From: Odontocerum albicorne
Taxonomy: Eukaryota > Arthropoda > Insecta > Trichoptera > Odontoceridae
Length of the DNA: 64,000 nucleotides
NCBI GenBank assembly: GCA_949825065.1
Contig: OX463865.1
Span: 20,879,115-20,943,114, forward strand
Direction: 5' to 3'
The notes beneath the pieces were generated by a model, which was not told the DNA's origin, searched no databases, and saw only the letters and a program-made list of their open reading frames with translations. How positions within the stretch are numbered: the stretch's first letter is position 1; every line of letters starts with the position of its first letter. Made by a program: the position numbers and the translations under genes. Positions 31,569 through 41,345 of the stretch are shown here, piece after piece.

Positions 31569-32823
31569 GGTTAGTCAAAAGGTTTTGAAAGCGACATCTA
31601 TGGAGCAGTAGAAAACCAAAATTTCTACGCCATTTTAATATTTCATCTTTCATAAGAACTTATTCAAAATTTCATTTCGATCTGTCAATTCATTCTTTGT
31701 TTACAAGCCATTTGAAGTTGACGTGTCAGAGTATTTTTTAACAATGGAAAAATCCGAATATCGTGCAGTGATTAAATTCTTTGTTTTGGAAAGTTTATCG
31801 CTACTGAGATCGATGCAAAGATGGTGAAAGTATTAAAGGAGTCTTCTCCTTCATTTCCAACCGTTCACCGATGGGTTTTGGAGTTTAAGCGTGGCCGTAC
31901 AAGCGTTGAAGACGATCCACGCTCAGGACGTCCAAAAAGTGCATCAACACCAGAAATCATAGCGAAAATACAGGATATGGTTTTGGAAGATCATCGATCG
32001 ACTGTGGATGTGATAGCTGACACCATACGCATCTTACATGGAACAACATGGCATATTTTGGGTTTCAAAAAACTGTGTGCACAATGGGTGCCGCATTTGC
32101 TAACAATGCAACAAAAACACGTTCGAATGCGACTTTCTGAGCAACGGATAAAAAGGATTTTCTGCGTCAATTCATCACTATGGATGAAACTTGGGTCTAC
32201 CACCATGATCCTGAATCAAAACAAGAGGCTAAGGAGTGGTGTGAACCAGGCACTTTGGCTCCGAAGCGAGTTCGTGTCCAGAAATCGGCCAAGAAGGTGT
32301 TAGCGTCAGTTTTTTGGGATGCAAAAAGAATTTTATTGATAGATTATCTCCAAACTGGTAAGACAATCATCTCTGATTATTATTGTGACCTTTTGGACCG
32401 ATTGGGTGAAAAAAAATGTGAAAAAAGACCCGGTTTGCAGAAGAAAAAAATCATTTTTCATCAAGACAATGCACCTGCTCACACAGCTCAAAAAACCATC
32501 GCGAAAATCAGTGAATTGGGGTACGAATTGTTGCAGCATCCACCCTATTCGCCAGATTTAGCTCCCTCTGACTTCTGGCTGTTCTCACACCTCAAAAAAT
32601 TCCTTCGAGGAAAGCATTTTTCATCAAACAAAGAGGTTATAGCCGTCGTAGAGGAGTATTTTGCAGGCCTTCCAGAAAGTCACTTCCGTGATGGGACAAC
32701 AAAGTTGGAAGATCGTTGGACCAAGTGTATTGATCTTATGGGAGACTATACTGAGCAATAAAAGTGATTTCCCCCCAAAAAAAATGTATTTTCATTTCCG
32801 CTTTCAAAACTTTTTGACTAACC
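31569..32823 (+). mobile_element. mariner 4, 1255 bp, complete ends
   Basis: The left end GGTTAGTCAAAAGGTTTTGA and the right end, reverse-complemented, GGTTAGTCAAAAAGTTTTGA form terminal repeats of about 25 bp extending to AAGCG. TA dinucleotides flank at 31567-31568 and 32824-32825. The length is normal for mariner, but the transposase has frameshifts. Confidence 0.9.
31744..32761 (+). pseudogene. mariner transposase with two frameshifts
   Basis: Start MEKSEYRAVIKFFVLE at 31744, then a frameshift near 31790. The second frame carries the helix-turn-helix region and VHRWVLEFKRGRTSVEDDPR, then ARWVPHLL-like CAQWVPHLLTMQQKH. Another shift near 32150 leads to FITMDETWVYHHDPESK (first Asp), KKIIFHQDNAPAHTAQ (second Asp) and PYSPDLAPSDFWLF (third Asp), a DD34D layout. 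The C-terminus DRWTKCIDLMGDYTEQ precedes TAA at 32759. The last 193 codons are intact. It is likely inactive without repair of the shifts. Confidence 0.85.
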
Positions 32824-32869
32824 TAGTATTACGAGTGTATTACGTGTAGCATATTATTAAGTCATTTTT

Positions 32870-32960
32870 AATATTTAATAATACATTACTTTGTTATCCC
32901 ACAAATTACATTAATCCCTGTGACAGGCGTTTCCACATCCTACCTAAAATTCAATATTCT
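32870..32960 (+). repeat. R repeat fragment
   Basis: TTAATAATACATTACTTTGT, then CCCTGTGACAGGCGTTTCCA and CATCCTACCT correspond to the first half of R. Confidence 0.5.
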
Positions 32961-33004
32961 TAAAGATGTGTGTATTTTCTTCTTTTGTTAATAACCTAGT
33001 GAAA

Positions 33005-33215
33005 ACCTAACGAATGTTCAATTCAGTTCGATCCCACCGCCACCCACGCTGTTTTGAGGGACAAAATCCAGCGCGATCTACACTAGAAGATAGAAATCTT
33101 TTTTTTTATTTTTTATGAGCGCGACGTCACGTAGTGACGAAGAAGGAACTACCCAAAGAGACTTATTCATCGGTGGCGATACACATGTGTGGGAAAATAA
33201 TAGAAGCAACGTCAC
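33005..33215 (+). repeat. Dispersed repeat, second copy (partner at 8605-8860)
   Basis: Shares TTCAGTTCGATCC, GAAATCTTTTTTTTTATTTT, GTCACGTAGTGACG, GGAACTACCCAAAGAGACTT and the GGTGGCGATACAC-like end with the first copy. Unknown family. Confidence 0.6.
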
Positions 33216-33409
33216 ACTTGAAGTTCGATATTACCGGAGAAGGACAATATACTTATAAAGCGGCTTAAGATGTGTTGATTGTTTGCAAAAGAAACATGTT
33301 CAATCGGTTGTCCCCTATTTGATTTTTCATAGCCAGTTTTCTTTTAAATGGAAATAAAACACAATAGGTACTTTATACCGATGGGCGTTGGACTGGGATA
33401 TCTTCTTCT

Positions 33410-33680
33410 TCCTAGTGTCATGTCAGGTCCCCTGAGAGTAAGCATCTCTGTCCCTGGCAGCCCGAAAAAGATCCCCAACGCTCCTTATACCAGTCCAATC
33501 ACGTAACATATATTGCGGAGCCAGGAGATTTGTCTCCTGCCAACACCTCTTCGACCCTCTATTTTGCCTTGGATTTGGATATAACTGCTGTAAATATAAA
33601 TGAATCCAACAATCTATCCCTTTGAAACCATGGTTTAATATTATAAGAATGAACAAGATGGAAGTGTCCGTCATGTGTCG
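33410..33680 (-). pseudogene. LINE C-terminal fragment
   Basis: The minus strand includes RDWTGIRSVGDLFRAARDRD, and the DNA at 33465-33575 is nearly identical to 15700-15815. It is the end of the same LINE family as the 15.5-16.1-kb relic. A 68-bp AT-rich tail follows. Confidence 0.65.
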
Positions 33681-33954
33681 TTTGCGGGCGGGCCACTGAG
33701 TGGTGGTTAGTCACCTTTACATAATGGGTACTTTGCAGAATTCCGGCTGCGATTGTGGTCTGGATGATGAAGCTATGGACTATGTATTTTTTGGTTTTCT
33801 TTTGTTATCTTGCTTTTCCTGAATAAATAAACCAGGAAATTGTATGTATATTTTTCATCTACGTAGGGGTCGGGTCGGGTAAGGATTATTTATTTATTTT
33901 ATCGATTGAATTACCTTTTTGATATAAGGGTTTTAAGAACAACAACGCATATAA
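33681..33954. other. Unannotated sequence
   Basis: Nothing recognised. Confidence 0.25.
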
Positions 33955-34200
33955 TTTAATATTGACATCTAATCAGTGTTATACGGCAGAAAAAAAATAG
34001 TATAAGTCGAACAACATAACAAAGCAAATCCATACAATTCAATCAATTCATCCCGGCGAGAACAACTTCTTCATTTTACTCCTTTTAGTAGTCAAAACCA
34101 TATATCAATCCATGCAATGTCCATGTTGACTACCCAATGTTGTACAGCAGTCTTGTTATCCAAGAGTTTTATAAATATTAATTTATACTGCAATATGGGG
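33955..34200 (+). repeat. Unnamed dispersed repeat, copy 1 (partner at 58095-58325)
   Basis: Shared blocks in order: CAGTGTTATAC, AAGTCGAACAA, CATACAATTCAATCAATTCA, GAGAACAACTT, TTCATTTTACTCC, TGTTGACTACCCAAT and CAGTCTTGTTAT. No coding part was seen. Copy 1 lies immediately 3' of the decayed LINE reverse transcriptase on the minus strand and may be its 3' UTR. Confidence 0.6.
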
Positions 34201-34204
34201 TTAT

Positions 34205-35468
34205 TTCTTCTGGGTTACAATCCTAGGATTAGTCTGCACCAAGCACTCGATCCCCCCACTCATCTCTGTCATCCGCCAGTCTCTTCATCTCCTGGTAGCT
34301 GCCACAGCGCACATCCCGGATCACCCGGTCCATGTAGCTATATCTAGGGCGGCCTCTATGGTTATTGCCCTTAATCATTCCCTCGACGATGGTAAGGAGC
34401 AGGCCTGGGTGCCTGATGTTATGGCCTATCCATCTGGATCGTTGTTGGGCAACTCTATTTAGGAGTTGCCTTGTTTCTCCAACCCCGCTCAACACCTCGT
34501 CGTTTCGGATGTGATTTGACCAATGGACCCTGGCCACGCGCCTGTAGCGCCACATCTCAAAGGCAGCCAGACGCCCGAACTCGCTCTGGCTGATGGTCCA
34601 CGTTTCGCAGCCATACAGCAGCACACTCCAGACAAGAGTTTTCACTAAATTCTTCCTAACATTGATATCAATGTTAGGAGATTCAAATATCTTGGATTTC
34701 TTGTTAAAAGCAACTCTTGCCTGTTGGACCCTACTTATTATTTCTGCCTTTGATCGGCCATCTTGGGATACTCTGCTGCCGTAGTAAACAAATTCCCTCA
34801 CTTGCTCAACACACGCCACCCAGAACAACACTCGCGGTCACCTCCTCTCTTCCAGCAACCATACATTTTGTTTTGTCTTTGTTTATTTTCATATTGTAAT
34901 TGGCAAAAAAAATCCATCTTTCTTAAGGTCTCGTTCAATTCATGTTCCGTCTCCGCAAGCAGTGCAATACCGTCGGCATACCTTATCATGTCTATCTTTC
35001 TCCCCTGGATCCTCACGCCGGACCAATCTCTCATCTCCTCCCTCATCTTGTCGATAGCCTGCTTTATATAACAATTGAACAATGACGGTGACATCGAGCA
35101 TCCCTATCTCACTCCCTGACCACACTAGCCTCATCACTGCTGTCTCCATATAATATCACAGCGGTTTCTTGTCTATATAAGCTCCATATTGCTCGTCTAT
35201 CGTTGAAGCTCAGCCCTGTCCTATTAAGCACTATAAAAAGCTCTCTCCAGTCTACCTTGTCAAAAGCCTTTTCTAGGTCTATAAAAGCTATGTATGTGTC
35301 TTTGCCTCTCTTTATTCTCTTTTCCAGAATATGTCTCAGACTCAGAATTGCATCTATTGTGCCTGTTCCTCTTCTAAAGCCAAATTGATCTTCCGACAGC
35401 ACATTTTCAATTTTCGTTTCCGCTCTTTTCATAATTATATTTGTCAGTATCTTCGATGCATGCGATAT
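34205..35468 (-). pseudogene. LINE reverse transcriptase, 5'-truncated and broken
   Basis: Reading down the minus strand from 35468: SKILTNIIMKRAETKIENVL, EDQFGFRRGTGTIDAIL, YIAFIDLEKAFDKVDW (motif A), GVR-stop-GCSMSPSLFN (motif B, the usual Gln codon is TAG), IDMIRYADGIALLAE (motif C has YADG instead of YADD), then after a frameshift REFVYYGSRVSQDGRSK, WSVLLYGCETWTISQSE, FEMWRYRRVARVHWSNHIRN and GRPRYSYMDRVIRDVR. The catalytic motif loss and the stop make it inactive. It belongs to the group of arthropod LINEs with endonuclease plus RT, but the endonuclease part is missing. Its 5' break coincides with the 30-bp minisatellite. Confidence 0.85.
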
Positions 35469-35481
35469 GGGGATTGAATAT

Positions 35482-35811
35482 GACAAAAGATACGTACCAC
35501 TGCTCTATATCCACAAAAGATACGTACCACTGCTCTATATCCACAAAAGATACGTACCACTGCTCTATATCCACAAAAGATACGTACCACTGCTCTATAT
35601 CCACAAAAGATACGTACCACTGCTCTATATCCACAAAAGATACGTACCACTGCTCTATATCCACAGAAGATACGTACCACTGCTCTATATCCACAAAAGA
35701 TACGTACCACTGCTCTATATCCACAAAAGATACGTACCACTGCTCTATATCCACAAAAGATACGTACCACTGCTCTATATCCACAAAAGATACGCACCAC
35801 TGCTCTATATC
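35482..35811 (+). repeat. 30-bp minisatellite, 11 copies
   Basis: The unit ACAAAAGATACGTACCACTG plus CTCTATATCC is repeated 11 times with only three point changes (CAGAAGA at 35664 and TACGCACC at 35791 among them). Thirty bases are ten codons, so stop-free frames appear on both strands; these are not genes. It abuts the truncated LINE. Confidence 0.95.
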
Positions 35812-36670
35812 CACAAAAAAAATTCATTATGTATTTTTATTCGACGGTTTATATTTCCATCAAACGATGTCAATTTCAAATATCGTATTGCGGATAGAAT
35901 GAATTAATAAATCAATTTATAAATAAGTAATACATCTCGCTTATATTTTCTTCTACGCTTTAAAGTTAGAAAGGTTTATAAACCGTTTTATAAACGTCTT
36001 AAAATTTCCCTCATCGTTGTGTCGACTCGAGCTGTAACAAAATGTCTGGAAGTGTTATTACAAAAGACGTTGCTCCTTCTTTTTGTTGGGATAAACTTAA
36101 TAAAGAGCCTGACAAAACCTTATCCTATGCTATGCGCGAAGTCCAAGGGGTGGGTGACTACTTAGCCCCGTATCGTCTTTTTCTTGGAATAATCCCCCAC
36201 ACTTTAGCGAGGGGAGTCAAATAACTGGAAACAGCGGAATCGTTAGGTACAAGTAGACTGGCACGAATGCTGACGTGGCTAGCTGTTCTGACAAGGCGCT
36301 CTTTACCTGGTCGGAGAATTGTCGAGTGTGACTTTGTGATAATGAATTTTCTACTTATTTTATAAATTCTTATTGCAGTAATGCAATGGTCATAGAATGC
36401 GTGCACTAAGAAATTAATACCAACCAACCAGGTTAAGAATTTGTTTTCACTCTTATGTTATCCTACAATGTATCCGAATTAGCGATGGGAACATGTTGAT
36501 AAACACAGACGGGAGACAACAATTTATTCGGCCCCATTAGTCGAACCTTCTGGTTTAGAACCACTGGACTAGGCACGGAACCCGCTGTTCGTCATCCCAC
36601 GTTTTTGGCAATACTCTCAACACTCACATACGCCCAAATGATGACTACCAGCCTGTGATCCGTTTTTTAA
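35812..36670. other. Unannotated sequence
   Basis: No repeat or gene was recognised. The frame at 36042-36224 has no recognised domain. A trace GAATGCGTGCACTAAGAAAT at 36396 resembles a LINE-T block, too short to call. Confidence 0.3.
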
Positions 36671-36674
36671 TATT

Positions 36675-36766
36675 TTTTTAGGTAGCACCGTGAATCGAAC
36701 CCAAATTACCTGGTAGATATTAATCGTCTTTTTAACCAAGCCACGAAGGTTGCAGTTAATCGAAGA
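36675..36766 (-). mobile_element. SINE-Q head
   Basis: On the minus strand: AACCTTCGTGGCTTGGTTAA (A box) and TTTGGGTTCGATTCACGGTG (B box) 40 bp apart. The body and tail are missing. Confidence 0.6.
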
Positions 36767-36900
36767 AGTTTAATAATGACTTATTTTATGATAATAACTT
36801 AAAATATTTTATAATAATAAGTTATTTTATAATAATGACTTATTCTATAATAATAACTTATTTTATAATAATGACTTATTTTATAATAATTTATTTTCTT
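36767..36900 (+). repeat. AT-rich tandem array
   Basis: TAATAATGACTTATTTTA and TAATAATAACTTATTTTA alternate about six times in a 17-20-bp rhythm. Confidence 0.8.
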
Positions 36901-36984
36901 CAAAGAAAAATCAATTCACGGCTTTTTAGTTCTATTAATTTATTTAGTGTTTGTATGATATTTTCGGCTTACTAGGCCATTATC

Positions 36985-37100
36985 CATACAAACTTACTAT
37001 CACGCCGTTATACTGTCGGGGTAGGCAGAGAAGAGAGAGTGCCAGTGTTTCCTATCACGACACACATATTTCACCTCTTCTACGTCCTTACACATTTAAG
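36985..37100 (-). mobile_element. LINE-T 3' end
   Basis: Inverted end: ATCACGCCGTTATACTGTCG, GGGTAGGCAGAGAAGAGAGA, GTTTCCTATCACGACACACA and CCTCTTCTACGTCCTTACAC. Confidence 0.7.
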
Positions 37101-37102
37101 AT

Positions 37103-37385
37103 GCATAGCCGCGCGGTAACGCATTACACGTACGTGCGGAAGGTCGCCGGTTCGAACTCCGCGCTGTGCTACTGCCTTCGAATGAGACAGACATTGTTCC
37201 GCCTAGTATATGAAGGTATAAGTGACCTATGACTTTGGTCATACTGTTTAAAAAAAAAAGAAAATGATAAAACAAGCCTGTTGGCTCCGATCATCTTATC
37301 ATACATTGGCGAGTCATCGAAACCAATACAGCGGTGTGAACGGTGAGTTTGCTGGTATACAACAGCACACTCATTTAAAAAGAGA
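37103..37385 (+). mobile_element. SINE-P copy
   Basis: The head AGCCGCGCGGTAACGCATTA (A box) and GGTCGCCGGTTCGAACTCCG (B box) leads to AAGTGACCTATGACTTTGGT, CATACTGTTTAAAAAAAAAA and the end GAGTTTGCTGGTATACAACA and CACTCATTTAAAAAG. It lies directly after a LINE-T tail. The 56190-56490 copy carries the same parts inverted. This is the best reference copy for the family here. Confidence 0.75.
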
Positions 37386-37544
37386 AAGAAATAAAAGAAC
37401 TCCACGGCACAGCTTTCCTTTCCCAAATGCATTGATGTTGGAATGGCATGGCATACATGGCACGAGGATCCTCGACTTCAGTCTGCAACGACGACCAAAA
37501 TCTTTACACTTTCTCATACAACCCCTACAATTATTATTCTTCTT

Positions 37545-37860
37545 CTTCTCCCTGGCTCCATCCCAACTCACTATCTGCGAATACTGTTGGGGTCAGCTCT
37601 CCTCGTCCTCAGGCTGTATGCTCTTCTGTCCCGGACTACGTCCCCCAGGCCGTGCCTCTGCATCAGGTTATCTTTTTGCATCACCCATGAATTATTTGGT
37701 CTTCCTCTGGTTGTTATTCGAGGAAGATCCATGGAGATTGCCTGGTTCACAATGTGATCGGGTGCTCTGCGTCCAACGTGCCTATACCATCTCAATCGCC
37801 TCTCCTCCCTTGCTGTTGATGTCCCTACAATTATTCTGACTTTTTACATTTCTTTCTTTC
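37545..37860 (-). pseudogene. LINE C-terminal fragment (RWYRHV type)
   Basis: The minus strand has a 74-codon frame: MRWYRHVGRRAPDHIVNQAI, RITTRGRPNNSWVMQKDNLM, VVRDRRAYSLRTRRADPN. It matches RWYGHVxRRPPDHxxNxAM...RGRPKxxW endings of LINEs, and its closest relative is at 48030-48305. Only the terminal part is present. Confidence 0.75.
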
Positions 37861-38155
37861 AAAATATCATTCACCTTATTCAACCATACACTTTTTCTTT
37901 CTCACACAGTTTTTGGTCTTCCTCTACTATTTCCTCTTCATAGGTAATTGTCAACAATACAAAATACACGGAATTTTTTTTTATATAGGTTCAGTTGAAA
38001 AAAAACAAAACTGCCCAAAATTTTATGAGTTCGGAAGTTCCATAAAATATATTTTGAAAAAAAATTACATTTTTAATGAGACATTTATTATTTATCATTT
38101 TTATGTCATGGATTTCAGTAATTTATCATTAAAAACATATAAAACTATATTTAGT
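37861..38155. other. Unannotated sequence
   Basis: The first 60 bases (ATCATTCACCTTATTCAACC, then TTTGGTCTTCCTCTACTA) resemble the inverted LINE-T GRPRKVW...VND region. The rest is AT-rich. TCTTCATAG|GTAATT at 37940 is a weak splice-like motif only. Confidence 0.3.
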
Positions 38156-38159
38156 TATA

Positions 38160-38255
38160 TAACACTTGGTACAGTACAGCAATCTCTTCCAATCAACCAG
38201 AAAGACGTTGAAGAGTCCTTAAGTGAAAATCAGACTGGAATTATTTAAAATAATT
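38160..38255 (-). mobile_element. SINE-Q tail fragment
   Basis: Minus strand: CCAGTCTGATTTTCACTTAA, then CTGGTTGATTGGAAGAGATT and GCTGTACTGTACC. It matches the 3' half of SINE-Q. Confidence 0.55.
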
Positions 38256-38264
38256 AGGTTTATT

Positions 38265-38400
38265 TATTCAACACTTTTATTGCGAATACAATCTGGAGGG
38301 TTTATTGCCAGGCGGCATTCTCTTACGACCAACCAGACAAAAAAATGAAGCAAGTTACATGGTTGCAAAAACATTCAAATGCCCACGAAATAAAAAAAAT
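38265..38400 (-). mobile_element. LINE-W 3' UTR fragment
   Basis: Minus strand: ACCATGTAACTTGCTTCATT, TTTGTCTGGTTGGTCGTAAG, then GCCAGATTGT-like CTCCAGATTGTATTCGCAAT and AAAAGTGTTGAATAAATAAA at the end. It matches 18000-18110. Confidence 0.65.
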
Positions 38401-38514
38401 CCTCAGGTTTCATCAGTTACCCCTAGGCTGGAAGACGGGAGTGTTCCCAACTAGGCCACTACATTCATATCCCAACACTCAACTTAATTTTAATATGTCA
38501 GTTAAAGTACACTT

Positions 38515-38585
38515 ATGTTTAAGTTGGTGCGTCCCCGAGGAGAGTTTGCTCTCTGAACGGTGCTGTACAAAATTACGTGTTTATA
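38515..38585 (+). mobile_element. LINE-G terminal fragment
   Basis: GGTGCGTCCCCGAGGAGAGT and TTGCTCTCTGAACGGTGCTG match the last block of LINE-G. Only the 3' terminus is present. Confidence 0.5.
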
Positions 38586-38879
38586 TACAATATAATTTTT
38601 ATTACAGGCCGAAGTATTAGACTCAAGAAATTGAAATTGCTTAAGTATAAACAATTTCATATCACGTTTGACTTATGTTATGATGATGAAGAACAGATCT
38701 CCACTTCCTTTTATCCTGTCCCAAATCTTCAGTTTCTCCCACGCTCATACACCTTGTCATGCATACTCTCATATTACAGTGACACGAACGGATTGGTTTA
38801 AAACTTTGTCCCTTAATGGGATGTCTCTATTGTGTCTTGCAAATCTGTATCTGAGAGATGTTCCTTCGGAGAGGAGTAG

Positions 38880-39430
38880 AACTTTGAGGTCGATTTCTTC
38901 TTCATCTAATGAATTTATTGTTCCAAATCGAGTCTATAGAGCGGGGTATTATGATAGACATTGTAACGTTACTGGTCCTGTGACGTGGATTGGCCTGCAT
39001 CTTAGTTTTAGAAAAAGGAGTGGCGTTAGCAGCTATTGATAGGCCTAGACTGTAACCCTTTTTAGGAGGTTTTATTAAAATGTATGATTGTATATAACAT
39101 ATATCATATATAAATACTACGCACATACACTACACTACACATAAAGCCGAATGTGTTACTATCACATAGCGGAAGATCTACAAAGGTTTTCTTTCTAGTT
39201 CGTCTTCCTGCGGTATGTTTTGTGCGTTTTTCTTTCAAAATATGTTTTTTCTCCGAGCGTCTACTAATCTATTGGCCGCAACTACCGTTTTCCTATTTTC
39301 ACTCTCATCTTATATATTATACGTTTATTTTATAACATAGTGAATCTGACAATATTAGTGGGTTCGAGGTTCGGGCTGGAGCGCGCTTAAGGAGAGGAGA
39401 GTTTACTCTCTTAACTATGTTGCTACGAGT
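38880..39430 (+). pseudogene. LINE-G C-terminus and 3' UTR
   Basis: The plus strand reads AGYYDRHCNVTGPVTWIGLH, equivalent to YDRALAVAGPVTWNGLPLS. The 3' UTR follows: CACTACACATAAAGCCGAAT, ATCACATAGCGGAAGATCTA, TTCTAGTTCGTCTTCCTGCG and the end GGAGCGCGCTTAAGGAGAG. It is the second copy linking the C-terminus to the UTR. Inactive. Confidence 0.7.
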
Positions 39431-40020
39431 ATATGAATTGTTTATTTAGTATTATTATAATTATAAAAGTTTTGTACCCTTCCCTCTTTTGGAATTTAAT
39501 TAATTTGGTAGTACCGCATTTTCCTAAGATTTCTCAAATTTCTCATTCCTTACATGCTTTTTACATTGCGGAATTCTTCTCAATGCTCCTTTCCTTTCGT
39601 CGCCTTTAGCACTGCATTTCCCATTCAATCCGCATTATACCCTAACGTCATTATTGCTGCATCCGGGTAAAAGTGTATAATTTCTGTTTTGAGATAATTT
39701 CCCAGAACGGCCACAAAAAGAGAAAACTTCCCTCGGGCCCTGAAATGCACCACTCACGGAAGAAAGTAATTACAGGATCCGATGCTGACCTCTGCTAGGG
39801 GTGGCACCGCCTTTTCCGCGTCTCTCTACCGTTTCTTCTTTTTTCCTCCGACAATTTTACTTTGAAATACAAAAGTTCTTTTGTACATCCCCTGCCAGTA
39901 TAATGTTCTCCGAGATCCCGTTACTATTTCCGTCGTTCCGAACAAATTCTTATACAATAATAAACCCGTCAAAAGTGTATTGTCTACATATATATTTATT
40001 TTTGTAAAGGTGAACAATGA
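39431..40020. other. Unannotated, moderately GC block
   Basis: The stretch 39580-39850 is less AT-rich and not repeated in the window. No coding frame was recognised. Confidence 0.3.
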
Positions 40021-40024
40021 AAGG

Positions 40025-40760
40025 TAAAAAATAATCTGATATGTGGATTGTATGAGAGATTTTCAGAGAGAGGTCTGAGAATGAATGTAACGAAATCGAA
40101 AGTCATCGTGATGGGAAAGTATGAAAATAAAAATAAATGATGATATATCGGTGAGAAATGAAAGATTAAAGCAAATTAAAGAATTGTGCGGAAAATTGCA
40201 AGGATAGAATCCCTTTGCAAATATTAGCCTCCATCGTCTGGACTGCTTCCCTCAACAGTACAGCTCAGTTGGCTTTTATTTAATTTCTTTTTTCTAGGTG
40301 AACGTTCTTACATTTCCAGTTATTTTGAGACCCTCTGCACCATCATTCACGCGATAAAACGTAATTTATTTATTTATGTGAAAAATGCTTAAAGGAAGGA
40401 ATAAATACTTTAGCAATGCGCGCACTGACAGACAAAAAAAAATATGGGGTAACAATTTACAATAGGAATTAAATGATTAGCGATGAATGTGAACTTAAAG
40501 CTGATGTGTTGTGTAAGATTAAGAAGATCACTAGCAAATGTGAGTGGAAGGCGTGAGAGAGGAAGACCAAGGAAAGTGTAATGGGATCAATAAACGGAAT
40601 TTCGAAAGAAAGAAACGTAGATAGAGAACTCATAGAATATGTTTGAGAATGTGTGTGCTTTGGAAGAGATGAAGAATGTGTGTCGCCATTAAGACTGGTG
40701 TTCTGTCCTCTGCCTACTCTGAAAAGAAAATGGCGTGTGAATGTTCATAATATGTATGTA
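40025..40760 (+). pseudogene. LINE-T RT fragment, C-terminus and 3' end
   Basis: The plus strand at 40048-40135 reads LYERFSERGLRMNVTKSKVI then VMGKYENKNK, the segment after the RT catalytic loop (LxxxxERGLRxNVxKTKVMV). After an unrelated or decayed stretch, AATGCGCGCACTGACAGACA, TGTGTTGTGTAAGATTAAGA and GGCGTGAGAGAGGAAGACCA follow, ending in CTGCCTACTCTGAAAAGAAA. An internal deletion lies in the LRWFGH region. Confidence 0.65.
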
Positions 40761-40834
40761 TGTATTACAATGGACAGCGTATTCCGAAAGGAGAGGGAAA
40801 AACCTTTATAACATGAGAATATTAATGACAGTAC

Positions 40835-41010
40835 AACCTGTCGGGTTTATTGCTTTGTAGCAATCTTCCAAACAACCACAAAGATGTTGAATAAAAACCA
40901 GACCAAAATCAATAAAAAAAAATGTGTGCCGACGGGAATCAAAGCCCAAAGCACCGGGTCGCACTGATCTTGCTTTCTACAAAAATTTCATATGATCTGT
41001 TCTCTCGGCC
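40835..41010 (-). mobile_element. SINE-Q copy
   Basis: Minus strand: GATCAGTGCGACCCGGTGCT, GGGCTTTGATTCCCGTCGGC (B-box region), GGTCTGGTTTTTATTCAACA, GGTTGTTTGGAAGATTGCTA and the CGACAGGTTGT end. Diverged but in the family order. Confidence 0.5.
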
Positions 41011-41055
41011 TTCACCAAGAGCACAAGCACATTTCGATGTTTTTTTTATATTAAA

Positions 41056-41345
41056 CTAGCTGTACCCGGCCACGCGTTGCTGTGGCTCAGTCTGGTTAAA
41101 TGGAAAAGAAAGAAAAGATAAAGCACACGTTTCTAATATGTTTAATTTAACATTTCTTGTGGGTATACAATATTCTTGACGTCTTTCAGCCACTCTCAGC
41201 CTGTCGCATTCATTCTGTTGAGAACGAAGCAGATCTGAAGCTGCAGAACGCGATCGCCGTGCTCGCAACCATGCATCCTCAAGTCTGGCTGCACGTCGCT
41301 CTGCTGCTTCCCCGGCATTTTCTGAACTAAAGCAGATCGATTGCA
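41056..41345 (-). pseudogene. Helitron protein N-terminal fragment
   Basis: The frame includes SENAGEAAERRAARLEDAWL, RARRSRSAASDLLRSQQNEC and DRLRVAERRQEYCIPTRN, the Arg/Ala/Glu-rich start seen in arthropod Helitron helicase proteins. The Rep and helicase domains are absent, so this is a captured 5' coding fragment inside a deletion derivative. It runs into the 3' terminus. Confidence 0.55.

Noticed and set aside
35407..35907. Several overlapping repeat proteins of 125-153 codons on both strands
   Set aside because: All come from the 30-bp minisatellite, whose length is a multiple of three.
37264..37839. 191-codon plus-strand gene
   Set aside because: It overlaps a SINE-P copy and is antisense to a LINE C-terminus with clear RGRP and RRADPN motifs.
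40270..40305. Third recursive splice site (TTTTTTCTAG|GTGAAC)
   Set aside because: The acceptor part is good but GTGAAC is a poor donor, and the place lies inside a LINE-T relic.
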